Shown: positions 10,801-23,400 of the stretch, in pieces
How the letters are laid out: each line of letters starts with the position of its first letter
Position numbering within the stretch: position 1 is the first letter of the stretch
Source: Caprimulgus europaeus
Taxonomy: Eukaryota > Chordata > Aves > Caprimulgiformes > Caprimulgidae
NCBI GenBank assembly: GCA_907165065.1
Contig: OU015543.1
Coordinates: 8,745,501 to 8,809,500, forward strand
DNA: 64,000 nt
Direction: 5' to 3'
Program-made: the position numbers and the translations under genes
The notes under the pieces: model-generated
What the model was told of the DNA's origin: nothing
Seen by the model: only the letters and a program-made list of their open reading frames with translations
The model's database searches: none

Positions 10801-13800
10801 ATCTCCAGATCACTCCTGGACATACACCTGTCAAGGTGAGTGCCTGTCTGGAGGAGCATGGCACACTTCCCTCACCTTTAACAACATTTTCAAGGCCTGT
10901 GAAGTCAGCAGGGTCCAGGACAGGTCTGGCACCAGGCAGGTTTATCATCTCCCGCAGCTCCTGGGAGTTGCAAGCAGGAAGATGTGACCTCCAGCACAGA
11001 GAGATCATCCAACAGCCCCAGCCCCCCTTCCCCAGCAGTCCAGGTTAGGAGCCAGGAAGGAGGACACCTGGGTTCCCCACCCATCCCTAGAGCAGGTCTC
11101 CCCACCAGGGATGAGCAGCCTGGGGCTCAGTGCTGGGAAACACGGCTGCCCTCCAGCACCCCCAGCCTTACCTTGATAGTGAAAGCAACTTGGAGAGGTC
11201 CCCTCCTCCCAACCAGCCAGACACGCTTCACCTTGCTGCAGGCGAGAGCCGCCAGGGAGCCGTCAGTGATGTCTGTCTTCTGCAAGACAGCGACAGGAGA
11301 GTGAGACGAGGGCAGATCTGGAGGGAGCTGAGGGGAAGGCACAGCCTCTGAAGGTGAAAAATCAGCAGAAAAGCATGGCTGTGCATGCAGAGAGCCTGGG
11401 CCAGGGTGGAAAACAAGTCACCCCGCTTTGCACAGAGCTATTTGCACAGCTGGTCCCTCATCACTGAACAGACATTCCGAGGCCATCATGCACCAGAGGT
11501 AACGAGCCAGCACCCTGCGAGACTGCCCCAGGGATCCACTCAAACAGGTTCACCTTGGGGCTAACAGAGCAAAGCCTTCCACTGATTTGGATTTTGAGAT
11601 GCCTGCAGATGCTGTTGGGTGACTTCCCAGCTGAGGATATACAGGCATCTGGGTGAAACCCACTGCAAACCACAGCTCAAATCACTGCCTGCCTGCCCCA
11701 GGCAGTTCTGAGCACAAACACGAGGAGCATCACCAGGCTCGACTGATGGTTGGCATCTTGCAGCAAGCCCATGCTCTGCTTCAATCATGTGCATGTGTCT
11801 AGATCACAAGATCTTTTCTACAGAAGACAGGATAGGAGGAACACCAGGTAACCAGGATAAACCACTCCAGACCAATATTCTTACCAGGAAAATGCCTGCA
11901 CACCCTGGCACTCATTTCCAGTACTGTGTCCTTCTCAGCACTGCTTCCCAGCTGGCTTTAGCCACTGGTTGGCAATGCCTCCACGTTTTGTGCTTTTTTG
12001 TTTTGTTGTTTTGGGTTTTTTTAAATTTAATTTAGATATTAATACATGAAGTTGTTGCACAGCTGTAACAAATGTCATGGCATTTCTCCAGGAGGGAGAG
12101 CCTTTGCTGCCAACATCTGGGGCAGCAGCTGTACAGAGCAGCTGGTACAAACCAGCTCCCAGCTGTTTATAGGGGAGCAGAACAGAGGAAGGAGAGGTCC
12201 ACCAGCTTGGACCAGCCACCAGTCTGCCCAGTACTACCATTAGAAACCAGGCTGCTGCACTCACTACAGCAGGAAAAAAAAAAAAAACAGACAAAAAAAA
12301 AAAATCCCAAGAGGAGAAGCTTCTAGTTTGGTGGTGGAAAAGGGCAGCTCCTCCTTTGCTTCTCATCAGAAAGGACGAAGCTCAATTGCCAACTTTTTAG
12401 GTACCAGCAGCAACCCACAGAGCTCTGCAGCAAGATCCCAAAGACAGGAGAGTCTGAGGTTTTGCTGAGATGGGTGAGAACCAGAATCCTCCCAGCAAAG
12501 AGTGAATTTGGACCCCAGGCTGCCTCAACAGCAACCCTGTGACTCACCCTGAGGAGACACAGAGGGGACAGGAGGATCCGGGCAATGTCCAATGCCACAT
12601 TGCCGTGACCCAGAATCAGCGCCGTCTCGCAGCTCAGGTCGGGCTTCAACTGCAGCGAGAAAAAGACCCATCCATGAGCAAATCCACTTGGTTTCCATGA
12701 TGCCCAGCCCTTCCTACCACCCAAATTATCTTCCACCCCTTTTTTTCCCCAAAAAGGAGGTAGTGCAGATGGGGAAACTCCACAACAGCCTCCTTCTCAA
12801 GCAGACACAGCAACACAGCTGCTCTGGGCACCCCAACTGACCCCTCTCCCTGCAGTGACACGCCTGGGAGCAGGAGCTGTTTTGGCCAAAAAACCTTCTG
12901 AGCCCAAAGCAGAGCATTGTCCCTCCCCTGCCCAGGAGACACAGTGGCCAAAACGTGCTGCCAACCTACAGAGCCAGCTAATCCGCCCTCACTGATGTGC
13001 AAATTGTTCACATTTCTACCATCTAAGAAGGATTTAACGTGGTTCCTGCTAATCTTTTCCAATTGCGAGCCTTTCAGGACTTAATCTGGAGCTGAATGCC
13101 TGTGTTTGGATGCAGGATGGGGAGGAAGGGCAGGGAAACACATCGCTGTACTCACATCCCGGTTCTCGGGCAGCCCGTTGTACCAGCCCACAAATTCTCG
13201 GGCCGAATAAACACCAGAGAGGTTCTCCCCTGGGATCCCCAGGACCCGGTTATCTTCCGCTCCGTAACTCTGAGGAGGAAGCAGACACAGTCAGAGGTGT
13301 CATCATGTGCAGGGTTTGATACCAAAACACCAATCTCGCCTTCCAGCTGCTGCCAGGGACCCTGCACGGCTGCCAACCCTTCCCAAGGGCTGGGATACTC
13401 AGTGGAGGGGCTAAACACAGCCTGAGCAGAAGGGCTTCATCCACCCCATCTTGCTCCAGAGCCACACTTGACCTCCTCATGCCAAGGCAGAGCACAACAA
13501 GCTGAGGACTGAACAGGATGGGCAAATCCATGTCAAGCTGAAACAGGTATTGGCCATCACAGCGAAGAGGTTCCTCAACCACTGCCCCTTGCTGTGGGGT
13601 TTCAGACCTGCATTTCTTGCCATGCTCTAGCACACGCTCCCTGCAAGGCCAGGACAAGCCTCGCAGCATCTGAGCTGTCCCCAGGCACTGTGATAAGGGA
13701 CCCAGAAACACCTCAAACCCTCTTCCCGAGATCCCAGTGGGGAATAACCCTGCAGACAGACCCTCCCCGTGATTCCTGGGAGCTAAGGCAGCCCTGGCTC

Positions 13801-16673
13801 CGAGGCCCGGTACCCACCAGCACCACGGCGTGGTAAGCCTGCTGCAGCTCGGCCACCGTGACGTCCCTCCCCACGGTGACGTTCCCGTAGTAGGCGCAGC
13901 GCTCCGAGCGCGCCGTCTGCGTGAAGGCGTTGATCACGTTCTGTCGAGATCAAACGAGCACCGAGGAGTTATGTCCAAGCCACAGCCAGGGCCAAGGTCT
14001 GCTGCTGACAGGAGGTCCCTGTTCCCACCCCCCCCCCAGCCTTGAGATGTTTCTCCCCCTCTCAGAGTCCGTTATTCCGAGACTCTTATCTAACAACAGC
14101 CACAGATAATTCACGGGGAGATAAGCGCAGCCGTGACTCTGTTCTTTCCACCACTCTTTGTAGAAAGGAAAATCCATCTTTTCCACCCCCCTGGGGAGGA
14201 CAGGACCCTTTCAATACCTCATCCCAGTAAACTCTGCTGTAGGAGAAAACTCCTTCCCAAAGGCGAGGCTTGCTAGGGAGTCCCACCAAACAACCCCTTC
14301 CACCGAGGGTGCTGCCTGCCAGACCCCCTCGGCCAGCCTCCCACCTCAACCCTTCCTGAAACCCACTTCATCAAGAGGACACAGGGCAGGATTGCTCCCA
14401 AACCCTTTTCTTCTGAGCAATCAGGGCTACACAGCAAAACAATCACTCCCTTCCCCACAGCTCCAGCTGGACTCAGCCTGGTAACAGAGTGAATAGCTCC
14501 GTACTGCGGACACTGCCCCAAACCCACAGCTGTTATGTCCATTCTTCATCTCTCAGCTCAAAGGGATCCAGACATTTCAACCTGACAACCTCCAGGGATT
14601 AGAAGAAACCATCACAAGATATTGCTGCATCTGGATCACCTGTGTCCTACCACTCCAACCACCTCCACCCCAGCTCAGACGCAGCAGATACCCCTGGGTA
14701 CAACTCATGCCCACTGCAAGGAAAAGAAAATAGTTGATTTCAAAGAGCTCCTTGGTTTAACTTCTCCTTGCCCAACAGCCCAACTCCACCACCCTAACAG
14801 CAGATCTGCGTGTTCCCAGGCACCCAGAACAGGTACAGATCGAGCAGAGGCAAAGAGCAACTGCAGCAAGTGGGCAAGATCCTGCCCACGTAAAGTTTCC
14901 TGGTGCAAACAAACCCATCCATGCTCCTTGGTCTTGCCCTAGGCCAGGCTGACCAGCACTGGGAGCAGGACTTCCCATCACAAGCCCACTTTTGACCCAC
15001 TGTCCAGAGCCCTAATGCCAGACATCCTATCTCACCTGGCCATGGCCTTGCTGGGTCTCAGCACAGCCAAGGAGGTGATGTGGACCTCTCCAGTGTGACA
15101 GCTCCACACCACAGTGAGCCCTGAGGCCCCACAAAGGACAGTGACTGCCTCACCTGCACCCACCACTATCATCACGTTCAACCTCATGGGTGAGGGGAAG
15201 AAGCCAGCACCAACCTTCACTTCGGGGTGGTCTGGGGCCACCCCAAAACGGACGAGCCCGAAGGGAACAGGCAGCTTCTCATAGATGTCCACTTGGGCCC
15301 TGCCATGGTGCTGCAGGAGAAGGAAGTCACAAGTTAAGGGATGAGGACAGAAGGGTCACAGGAGCCCAGCAGCTCCGGAGGGACACGCAACGCCCGCCTG
15401 CTGCTGGGGGAAATACGGGGCAGGAGGGAGGGGCACCCCAAGACCCCATAGCCAGAAACAGCAACTTCCATGGACCAGGTGATGCTGGACCTGTTACTGC
15501 CAGCTCAGATCACAAGATGTAATGGAGAGCATGACCCCAACCACCACCTCTCATGGGGGGCTCCATCCTCTGATTCACCCCAGAGCTCCGCTGCCACACT
15601 AACCCAGTAACCCAGTGGTTATCCAGTACCCAGGGGGCTGATGAAAGAGCCCCCACACTGGCTGGGAAGCACCCAGCACAGCACCCTGGGTGCTGGTGGA
15701 CCCACCAGGCTGTTTGCCAATCCCTGGCAGAGGTGCCCATGCCCTCAGATCCCCCCGAGCTGAGTTACCTCAGGGTCAGAGCTTTAGATAAGACATTTTG
15801 CTGCCAAGTTTTTATCTTTTATTTTGAGTCAGTCTCTTCTCAGAGATTAAGGAGCCCTGAAATTTGTCCCTGAGGCTTAGTCACAGCTATTTTCCAACAC
15901 GTACCAGAGACAACACGGCACAGTTTAATGACAGGGTTAAGCTGCTGCATCCCTGGTAGGTGCCAGCAGCCCAGTTCTGTGCTCAGGTCTCATCCTGACA
16001 CGGGGCAAAGGATCACTCGTGTTCCTTAACTCAGCTGGGGAGGGGGAGCAGGTCCTGCACGTTCCCTTGAACACAGTGTCATCCTAGTGGAAGGTATCCC
16101 TGCTGATGGCAGAGGGGTTGGAACTGGATGAGCTTTAAGGTCCCTTCCAGCCCAAACCAGTCTGGGATTCTGTGATCCCTGTTGGGTGACACAGCTCAGA
16201 CCTCTGCTGCTTATTTGATCCCAGGAAATCACTGGGGCTGAACTCGCAGCAGCCAGGCCAGCCCTGGGGCAGGGACAGCGATGGAGCCCAGGGGAAGGGG
16301 ACCAGGAGGACTCTGTGGGGCCAGGGCTGCCCCAAGCAGCCCCCCAACACCACAGACATGGCTGGAGCTGGGCCGGGAGCCCCACAAAAAACACTGCCTG
16401 ACCCTCTGATAGGGTGGAACACAGGTCCCTGCCCTCACCCACCGCCAGCCCCCGCCCGGTACCTTGAGGATGTGCTGCGCCGTGTAGAAGCCCGCGGGCC
16501 CGCTGCCCACCACGCACAGCCGGGGAACCGGGGACGGGGACAGGGACAGCCACCGCCGGAGACCTGAAGGGAGAAGGACGGAGGGGACGTGATGCCACGC
16601 GAGTCACTAACTCCCCGCCCCGGCCATAGCCCTTCCCTCGCACCCAGCACCCACCCGGAGGGGCTCGGGCCAT
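7876..16673 (-). CDS. FDXR: Adrenodoxin/ferredoxin reductase, mitochondrial
   Basis: FAD flavoenzyme that moves electrons from NADPH to ferredoxins in the mitochondrial matrix, for P450 steroid hydroxylation and Fe-S cluster synthesis. Twelve coding exons with GT/AG junctions, 5' to 3' on the minus strand: 16673-16655, 16563-16463, 15310-15215, 13940-13818, 13269-13156, 12649-12548, 11279-11172, 10960-10876, 10246-10047, 9485-9314, 8902-8729, 8006-7876. They sum to 1425 nt, giving 474 aa; human is about 491 aa. FAD-binding GSGPAG is at residues 26-31. NADPH-binding GHGNVA is at about 165-170. VGRRGP with the two arginines expected to contact the NADP 2'-phosphate is at about 208-213. The [11 protein letters not shown] motif is at about 379-389, and the C-terminus is LRLIGH. 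Exon 1 codes for only six full residues. The presequence is short, with R3, R9 and R10 and no acidic residue. The start is the first ATG in this frame, inside the CpG island. Intron 9 and intron 2 carry CR1 fragments. Confidence 0.96.
9572..9812 (+). mobile_element. CR1 3' fragment in an FDXR intron
   Basis: Sense CR1 3' end from 'gagatttagatgagatctga' through 'gagggtggtgagaccctgg' to the tail 'ttctgtgattctatgat'. It lies antisense to FDXR in the intron between coding exons 9 and 10 (9486-10046). Confidence 0.92.
11993..12022. repeat. T-rich low-complexity tract
   Basis: T-rich run with interspersed G (ttttttgttttgttg then ttttgggttttttt) in FDXR intron 6. It is not a splice tract of any recognised exon. 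Confidence 0.7.
12271..12304. repeat. A-rich low-complexity tract
   Basis: Two long A runs separated by 'cagac' in FDXR intron 6. No retroposed sequence could be recognised beside it. Confidence 0.75.
16084..16178 (+). mobile_element. CR1 3'-end fragment in FDXR intron 2
   Basis: Short CR1 tail: 'ctagtggaaggtatccctgc', then 'ggttggaactggatgagctt', then 'cagtctgggattctgtgat'. It is antisense to FDXR, between exons 2 and 3. Confidence 0.88.
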
Positions 16674-17260
16674 CGCACGGGGCCGCGGCGGCGGGACCGG
16701 GTTGATGTCCCCAGCCGGCGGTGCGTCCCCCGCGGAGGTGCGGGGCGGGCACGCCTCGAGGTCAGGGGCCGGTACCGGAGGAGCTGTCGGCTACTCCGGA
16801 GAAGGGAACGGCGACCGAGACCCGCGGACCCCGCGCACCGGGGGATGCCGGTGCCGGCCAGAGGGGCGCGGGGCCCGGCAGTCCCGCCGCAGAGCGCCGT
16901 TCCCGCAGCCGCTCGGGCCCACAGCCTTGGTTCTCCCGGTCCCGGTTCCCCTCCGCAGCTCCGGTTCCCCTGGCACGAGCTCCCCGCTAGCGCCGGTTCC
17001 CCCGTGACACCACCAGGCCCCGCCCCTCACCGCCCGGGGCGCCGCCGCTCCTCCACCACGCGCTGCCCGGTCCCATCCCGGCCGCCGCCCCTCCCACAGC
17101 CCCGCCCCTCCTCCCCATGGACCAATCGCAAGACAGGAGAGCGCCTTGCTTAGCATAACCCCGCCCCTAAAGCAACGCGTCGCCCCGCCCCCATTGCAGC
17201 AGCCAATGGCGACACGCAATTGCCATCACGCTGTCCGGAAACGAGCGGTACCACAGAGAA
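16674..17260 (-). promoter_or_regulatory. FDXR: FDXR CpG-island promoter and 5' UTR
   Basis: This stretch is very GC- and CpG-rich; the island also spans exons 1 and 2, down to about 16440. It has several GC boxes (ccccgcccc near 17018, 17099, 17158 and 17181), which read as GGGGCGGGG on the minus strand. CCAAT motifs on the plus strand lie at 17122-17126 and 17203-17207. There is no TATA box close to the start codon. The layout fits a housekeeping-type promoter firing leftwards into FDXR. The exact transcription start is not visible. Confidence 0.75.
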
Positions 17261-17664
17261 GCAAAGAGGGAAAGGCCGCTTTGTGGCCTCTCGCGCCGGC
17301 ACTCTCTATGGTATGGCCTCCGAGGTACCCGGCCTGCCTGGGGCTGCCCGCACCGGCTCCATCCCCGCGGCTGCTACTTGCGGGGACCTCGTTATTGCCC
17401 AGAGCCATTAACTGCGGAGGTCTGGCGGCGGAAGGCGAGACTCTGACTGATTTTAACCACCTCGCTGTGCAGCTGTCAGCCCCTCACCAGGAGAAACCCG
17501 CAGCATCCCCCAGGGAAGGAGAAAACCTTCGTTTTTAGCGGATGAACGCAGCTGCCAGGTTCCCGCCCCGCCTTCCCCACGGCCCCTGCTTGATTGCCTC
17601 CTTAACCCCCATCATTTGGCTCATTTCAAATGCACTGACACACACCTCCCATGCAGGAGCACCC

Positions 17665-17916
17665 CGTCTTAATGGCTTTAAGCTGAAAGAGAGAAGGTTT
17701 AGATGAGATATTAGGAATAAATTCTTCACTGTGAGGGTGGTCAGACACTGGCCCAGGTTGCTCAGAAAAGCTGTGGCTGCTCTTCCCCGGAAGTGTTCAA
17801 GGCCAGGCTGGATGAGGCTTTGAGCAACCTGGTCTAGTGGAAGGTGTCCCTGCTGATGGCAGGGGGGTTGGAACTGGATGAGCTTTAAGGTCCCTGCCAA
17901 ACCAGTCTGGGATTCG
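17665..17916 (+). mobile_element. CR1 3' fragment upstream of FDXR
   Basis: Sense CR1 from 'taatggctttaagctgaaag' through 'gtgagggtggtcagacactg' to 'accagtctgggattcgatc'. The terminal repeat is damaged. It lies just right of the FDXR CpG island. Confidence 0.9.
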
Positions 17917-20434
17917 ATCTTGCTTCAGCCCCTTCACAATATACCAGGCTGGGAAATCATCTCAGCCAGCCCAGGAGACGGTTCAGGGCTTTACAGATGC
18001 CAGAGCATGCAGGCGAGTGCTAACGGGGCTTTTAAAAAGCAATTAAAACCGAGAAGAATTTACAGCTAGAAGCTGATTTTAATAAGGGTTATAAAACCCA
18101 CACTGGCTTTCTCGCATGGTCTTGAAAATTGGTTCATGGCTTTCTGCAAAGGCGTGCTGAGAACGGCAGCTGGCCGTGTGCCTCCTGCTGCACCCGCTCC
18201 TGCGGGGTGTCTGGGGCAAGGAGCAGGATCTCTGATGCCTTTAAAGCCTGTGCCTGTCCCCTGAGGCCCCAGCCTTAGCACAACCCAGCAATTACCAACC
18301 CAAAGAGGAGATGCTGGCAGTGCAGTTCCAAACAGCATCATTGATATCATCCCTAAAAAGAGCTGAGTTTAAATTTGGGGCATTATTTGAGGCAGAAATT
18401 TATGAGGTTCTGAGCACAGGTCCCCAGAAATTTCCCTCTCCCCATGAACCTCTGTGGTATCTGCAGTTTCTGACAGGGAATGATCCATGTATTTCCCACA
18501 TCAGAAGACATCTGCGGGTGGCTGATGGAGCTGCAAACACTTGCCTTTAGATGGCACTGCATTAAACAACGTCCTTGAAATTCAGCTGTGGAAGGGGCTG
18601 TTGCTCCCATCAAGGCTTAGAAATATTTTGGAACTGATTTCTTTGCAACAAAGAACATTCTGTGCCCACCCTGCTCCCTCCAAGTGGGGACACTCGAGGC
18701 TGAGGTTACCCCACCTGAACCAAACGCACTGCTGAGGCACGCTCATCCCCCTCGCTGGAGCCAGGAGCACCGTTAATTTGGCACATTTAGCATAATTTAG
18801 CTCTGATGCTCAATTAACAAACTAATCCTGGGGCAGGAGGGCAGCTCTGGGGAAGGTCTCTCCCACCCTCAAGCCTCGATTGACCCCAGGAGCACTTGGG
18901 CCATTTCATCCAGCCACCCTCCCCCCAGCATCCCCCCCACCTACAACCCCGGCAGAACCCACGCTCAAAGGACAAGGATTTGCCCTTTGGATGTTTCACA
19001 ACGTCCTGGATCGATAAACCCACATGGGGCCAGTTAGAGGTGACACAGTGATGCCACCAGCCCAGGGCATCAGCATTCCCTGGGCTCCAGCCCAGGATAA
19101 ATCAGTAATTCCCTATTTCTGGTGCCAAAAGGGGTCACACTGGATGGATCCAGGGCCACCCCCCCACCCCAATGCTGGGTCTGCTGCACAGGGACATATC
19201 ACAGCCACCCCAGCTCTGGCTCCATGTCACAACAGGCACACGGGGACACTTCTCCTGTGGGTCTGAGGATCTCCTTGCATTTGGTGAAGGAGAACGGGAG
19301 TGCAAATGCCACGGGCTGCCCGCTGTAACCCTCGCCCTGCCACGGACCAGGAGCACGGCAGAGCATCCCTGGGTCTTGGGACACTTGTGCAATGTGGAGC
19401 CTCATAAATCCTGGTTTTTGGGGCTGGGGGGGACCATCCCTGGTCAGGGGACAGCACAAATCAGGGAGTGAACTCCCAGGCTCAGAGCAAAACCTTGCAA
19501 AGCCCAGAGCCAGCACTGACCCAGTTGGGCCAGTTGCCTTTTCTGCTGCCAGCTCCCCACTGTGACACTGGTCTGGACTTTGTCATTGGTCTTATAGGTT
19601 TGGGACAGCAGAGTGTCCTGGGAAAGCCTGGCATGGTGTCCCAGAGAGGGTTGGAAACAGCCACATGAGCATCCCACCCACTGGCTGCAGCTCCATGGGC
19701 TGAGTTCACCCTCCCTAAACAGGGAAAATCCCCCAAGTCTGGGAGACAGCAGGTGATTCTCCTGCTAAACTCCTGCAATAGCAACAATCGGGTCTGGGGT
19801 CACCTCCAGCACCCCAATACAGATGTACCCCACATGGCACAAGGGTCTTTTCCCCAGCCCTGCCTTGGGCACTGCAGGATACCAGTATGACTTGCTCCAG
19901 CAACAAACCCCAGTAATAAAGATCCAGTTCAATGTGTTAAGGCTGAATTTGCCAGATTGTTGTTCCTAGAAGTCAGGCAAAGCACAGGCAGCAGTGACAT
20001 AGCCCCCTCCCCAAAATCCACCCTTTCCCTGAGCCCCCAACCACACATTTGCAGCCCCATCCTACAGATCCTGGTGACTCTCAGCCAGGAACCAGCTCTG
20101 GATGCTCTGGACATGGTGCCACATCCCCGACCTGGTCCTGCTGTAGGGAAGCCCCAGCCAGCAGGTCAGGGATTCCTCTCCCCAGGTGTGAAAGCCAAGT
20201 AGATAAAACTGTCTGGGAATATCTGGGGGGACCCCTCTTTCCTGTCCCTGCCCTTGGTTGCACTCCCTGGCTCTCCTCCCGCGGTGGCTCCGTGCATCAT
20301 TATCCAACCAGAAGCAAAGCATTGGGGAGAGACATTTCCTATGCGATGGCTTTATAGAGGCCCTGATCCTGCTAAAACCATCCCTGTCACGAGTCCCAGG
20401 GGGAAGCAGCCCCCCAAGTCCCGGGGCCCCATCC
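17917..20434. other. FDXR-FADS6 intergenic region
   Basis: No exon was recognised. The FADS6 3' UTR must begin at 20434 and run leftwards, but no canonical minus-strand AATAAA was found close to the stop. An AT-rich island sits at about 18772-18830 (taatttggc...gcataatttagc...caattaacaaactaat) in otherwise GC-rich DNA. Confidence 0.55.
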
Positions 20435-23400
20435 TCACTGGATGCCCACCAGCTCCGTTATGGGGGGAGCATGGACCATCAGCTCCTCGTATCTCTGGAG
20501 GAAGAGCCGGAGCCTGGAGGTGTAGGTGTCCTCGTTGTACGGCAGCTTCTTCTGCTTCAGGTACTGGGAGACGATGGGTTTGATCTGCAAAGGCAGAGTC
20601 ACCTCTGTGTGGGATGTCCCAGCCTGAGGCATCACCAAGCTCCCCACAAAGTGCCCAGAAAACTCATCCCACACGCTCAAAACAGGGCTGGAGAAGGCAG
20701 CACCAGCTACAATGTCTTTGCCATGAAAATTAAAGGAAAGGTGGTTTTGATTGCAGCAACACGGGGAGTTCATCCTGGAAAAACACCTTTGCAGGGCTCT
20801 GGATTAGGAGACATGCCCCAACGAGGCTTTTACTGAGGGCCAGCCATGCATGCTCACCACTTGCACCCATATTTATCCCAGGGCACCCACACAGCCGGCT
20901 CAGCAGCAGGGCTGGGAGGCTGCCACCAGCTTAATTACCCCTTCCCTGCAACACACCTTTGCAGGAGGCAGGTTCTGCCAGCCCCGGGAGCTCGAGCAAA
21001 GGGCATGACCTGAAACCCGCTGGTGCTCCCACTCCCTCTTCACCAATACTTAATTTTTTCCCCCGACTTGAGACTCAAAATAAGTGCACAGAGTTTAAAA
21101 AGTGGAGATTCCATACTCAAGAGCAGCACACAAACCTGCCTTGGGATCCCCTCGAGCTCAGAACCCACATTTTGCACACACCCCACACCTCAGAACAACA
21201 AGTGAGGGCATGACCAAAATTACAGGAGGTTTGCCTGGACGTGGCTGAAACGAATGCCAGAGTGTGCGGCACTGGAGATGCTTTCCCAAGGAAAGAGCTG
21301 GGAGGATCCCAGAGTGCCAGGAGGCTGCTGCAGGCTGGAACTGGGAGCAGGGAGAAACTGGGAGTGGGGATGGAAGGAGGTGGGTGAGAGGTCTCTAGCA
21401 TGGAGGGAGCAGAGCAGAGAGGTCCAGTGGCAGGAGAGGAGGTGGTGGGGAGATGGATGGTCTCATCCCCATGTCACCTCCCAACACGCTCCTCAGCCCC
21501 TTGGGGCCATCTCACCTTCAGGCACATGTTGTCGGAGAGGCAGGGGAAGAGGTGATGCTCCACGTGGCAGCTGATGAGCGAGTGGCCGAAGGACCAGTCA
21601 AGCAGGGCGTTGCGGGGCAGGTTGAGGACACCCAGGCTCATCAGCTGGATCCGCTTGGGTTTCTGATCTGCCGCGAACATGGGGAGGCCAATGTGCTGTG
21701 GGAGAGGGAGGGTGGGGACCCTGCAGAACCTGCCACCCCCCTCAGCCCCTTCCTGGCAGAGCAAACCATGGCTCCAGCCACGTGACAGCATGCAGGTGAC
21801 AGCCAGGCTGAGCCACATTTTGAGGTTTGGCTGTCAACCCCAGAGCTGGCTTCATCCCTAAAGTCCTGTGCTTGTCTGTCCACAGAGACACCGAGGAGCA
21901 CCCGGGCTCTGTCCCCCCCAGCTCACCGACACCGTGACCCACCAGCCTCTCACCATCCCAGCACCTTAATACAGCTGCACCTACACCTGCAAACACACCA
22001 GCCCTTGGTCCTGAGGACACCACTCTCCAGCCTTCACACCCATATTCCCTGGTGTTCTCCCAGGGCCACCACTGTCCACCCCAGCACCCTGACCCTCTCG
22101 TGATGACATCAGCACAAGGGAGGTGACAACTGAGGCCACAAGCTCCAGCCAGCAGTGTCAGGGTTATGTCACCAGCACTGGGTGGTGGCTGAGCTGTCTC
22201 CAGCACCATCAGGACATCTCAGAGCTTCAGGTCTCTACCTGGAATATGTTGATGTGGATGTAGGGATGGGCCAGGAGGGAGCGGGTGAGCAGCATGCAGA
22301 GCAGGGCGGACCACGATGACTGGAAGCCTGAGACGTGGAGCAGCAACCAGTAATGGCAGTAAAGACCCAGGAACATGCAGCAGAGGGTCCGGAGAGCCGC
22401 TTTCCTCTCCACGTCCCTCAGCAAACCTGTGTGAGGAAGAAGAGGCAAGCACATGGGAGAGGTGCTGATGCTTCCCCACCACTGCTGCTCCAGCAGCCAG
22501 GCTGCCTGGCACGTCAATAAACCCACAGCCCAGTCCATCCCGTTCTTCATCTCCCTTTCCCCATCCTCCAAGTTGACCCAAACCTCCCAGCCCTGCTGAC
22601 CTTGCTGGTTTTTGGGGCTGGGGCCTGGAGCCCCGCCAGGGCAGTGCATCATGGTGGGGATTTGGCTGCATCTTCATTTCTTATGACTTGCCAAGTCATC
22701 ACCTGACTTTTGGCTGTGTGTCCAGCCCAACAGACCAGGCCTCCTCAGACTCTTACTATGTTCTGGGCTCTTCTCCCCGATTGTTTCCTGGCAGCATTAC
22801 TTCCCCTGAGCTGCCACTTTGTCTGCCCAAGCCCATTGTGTCCCAGCCCCCACAGACCCCCACACCTCCACCCCATACACCGTCAGCAAACACACCCTAT
22901 GCAATGCCCTGACCAGCCAGAGACCTACGTACGATGCTGAATCCTGCAATGGCCAAGGGTATGAATCAAAGGGGCTCATATTTGGGGCACTTTGGGCTTA
23001 TGATGGCTTTTACCAGAGCTTCCAACCCTTGACCCAACGCAGGAAAATGTGAAGCGTTTCTGAGCACTAGCAGAAAGGAGAAATGCAGCCAATGCCTTCT
23101 CTGGAGTAGGTGCAGCATCACCTGCCTTCACCACAGCCCTGTGTCATGGCCTGGCGTAGTTAATGTGATGGACCCTTTGGTGGGGTGAGACCTGACCAGT
23201 AACAAGCTCACCATCCCCAACACCCCATTCCAAGGCAGCTGGGACATGTACCAAGAGCAACCAGAGGGGTTATGATGGGCACTGCGAGAGGTGCGATGAA
23301 CATGTAGACGTAGCGGTTCAGGAAAGGAAGTTTCCAGGTGCTGGAGTCCCCCAGGCCGATGACGTTGGTGTAGCCGTGGTGCATCTTCACGTGATTGTAG

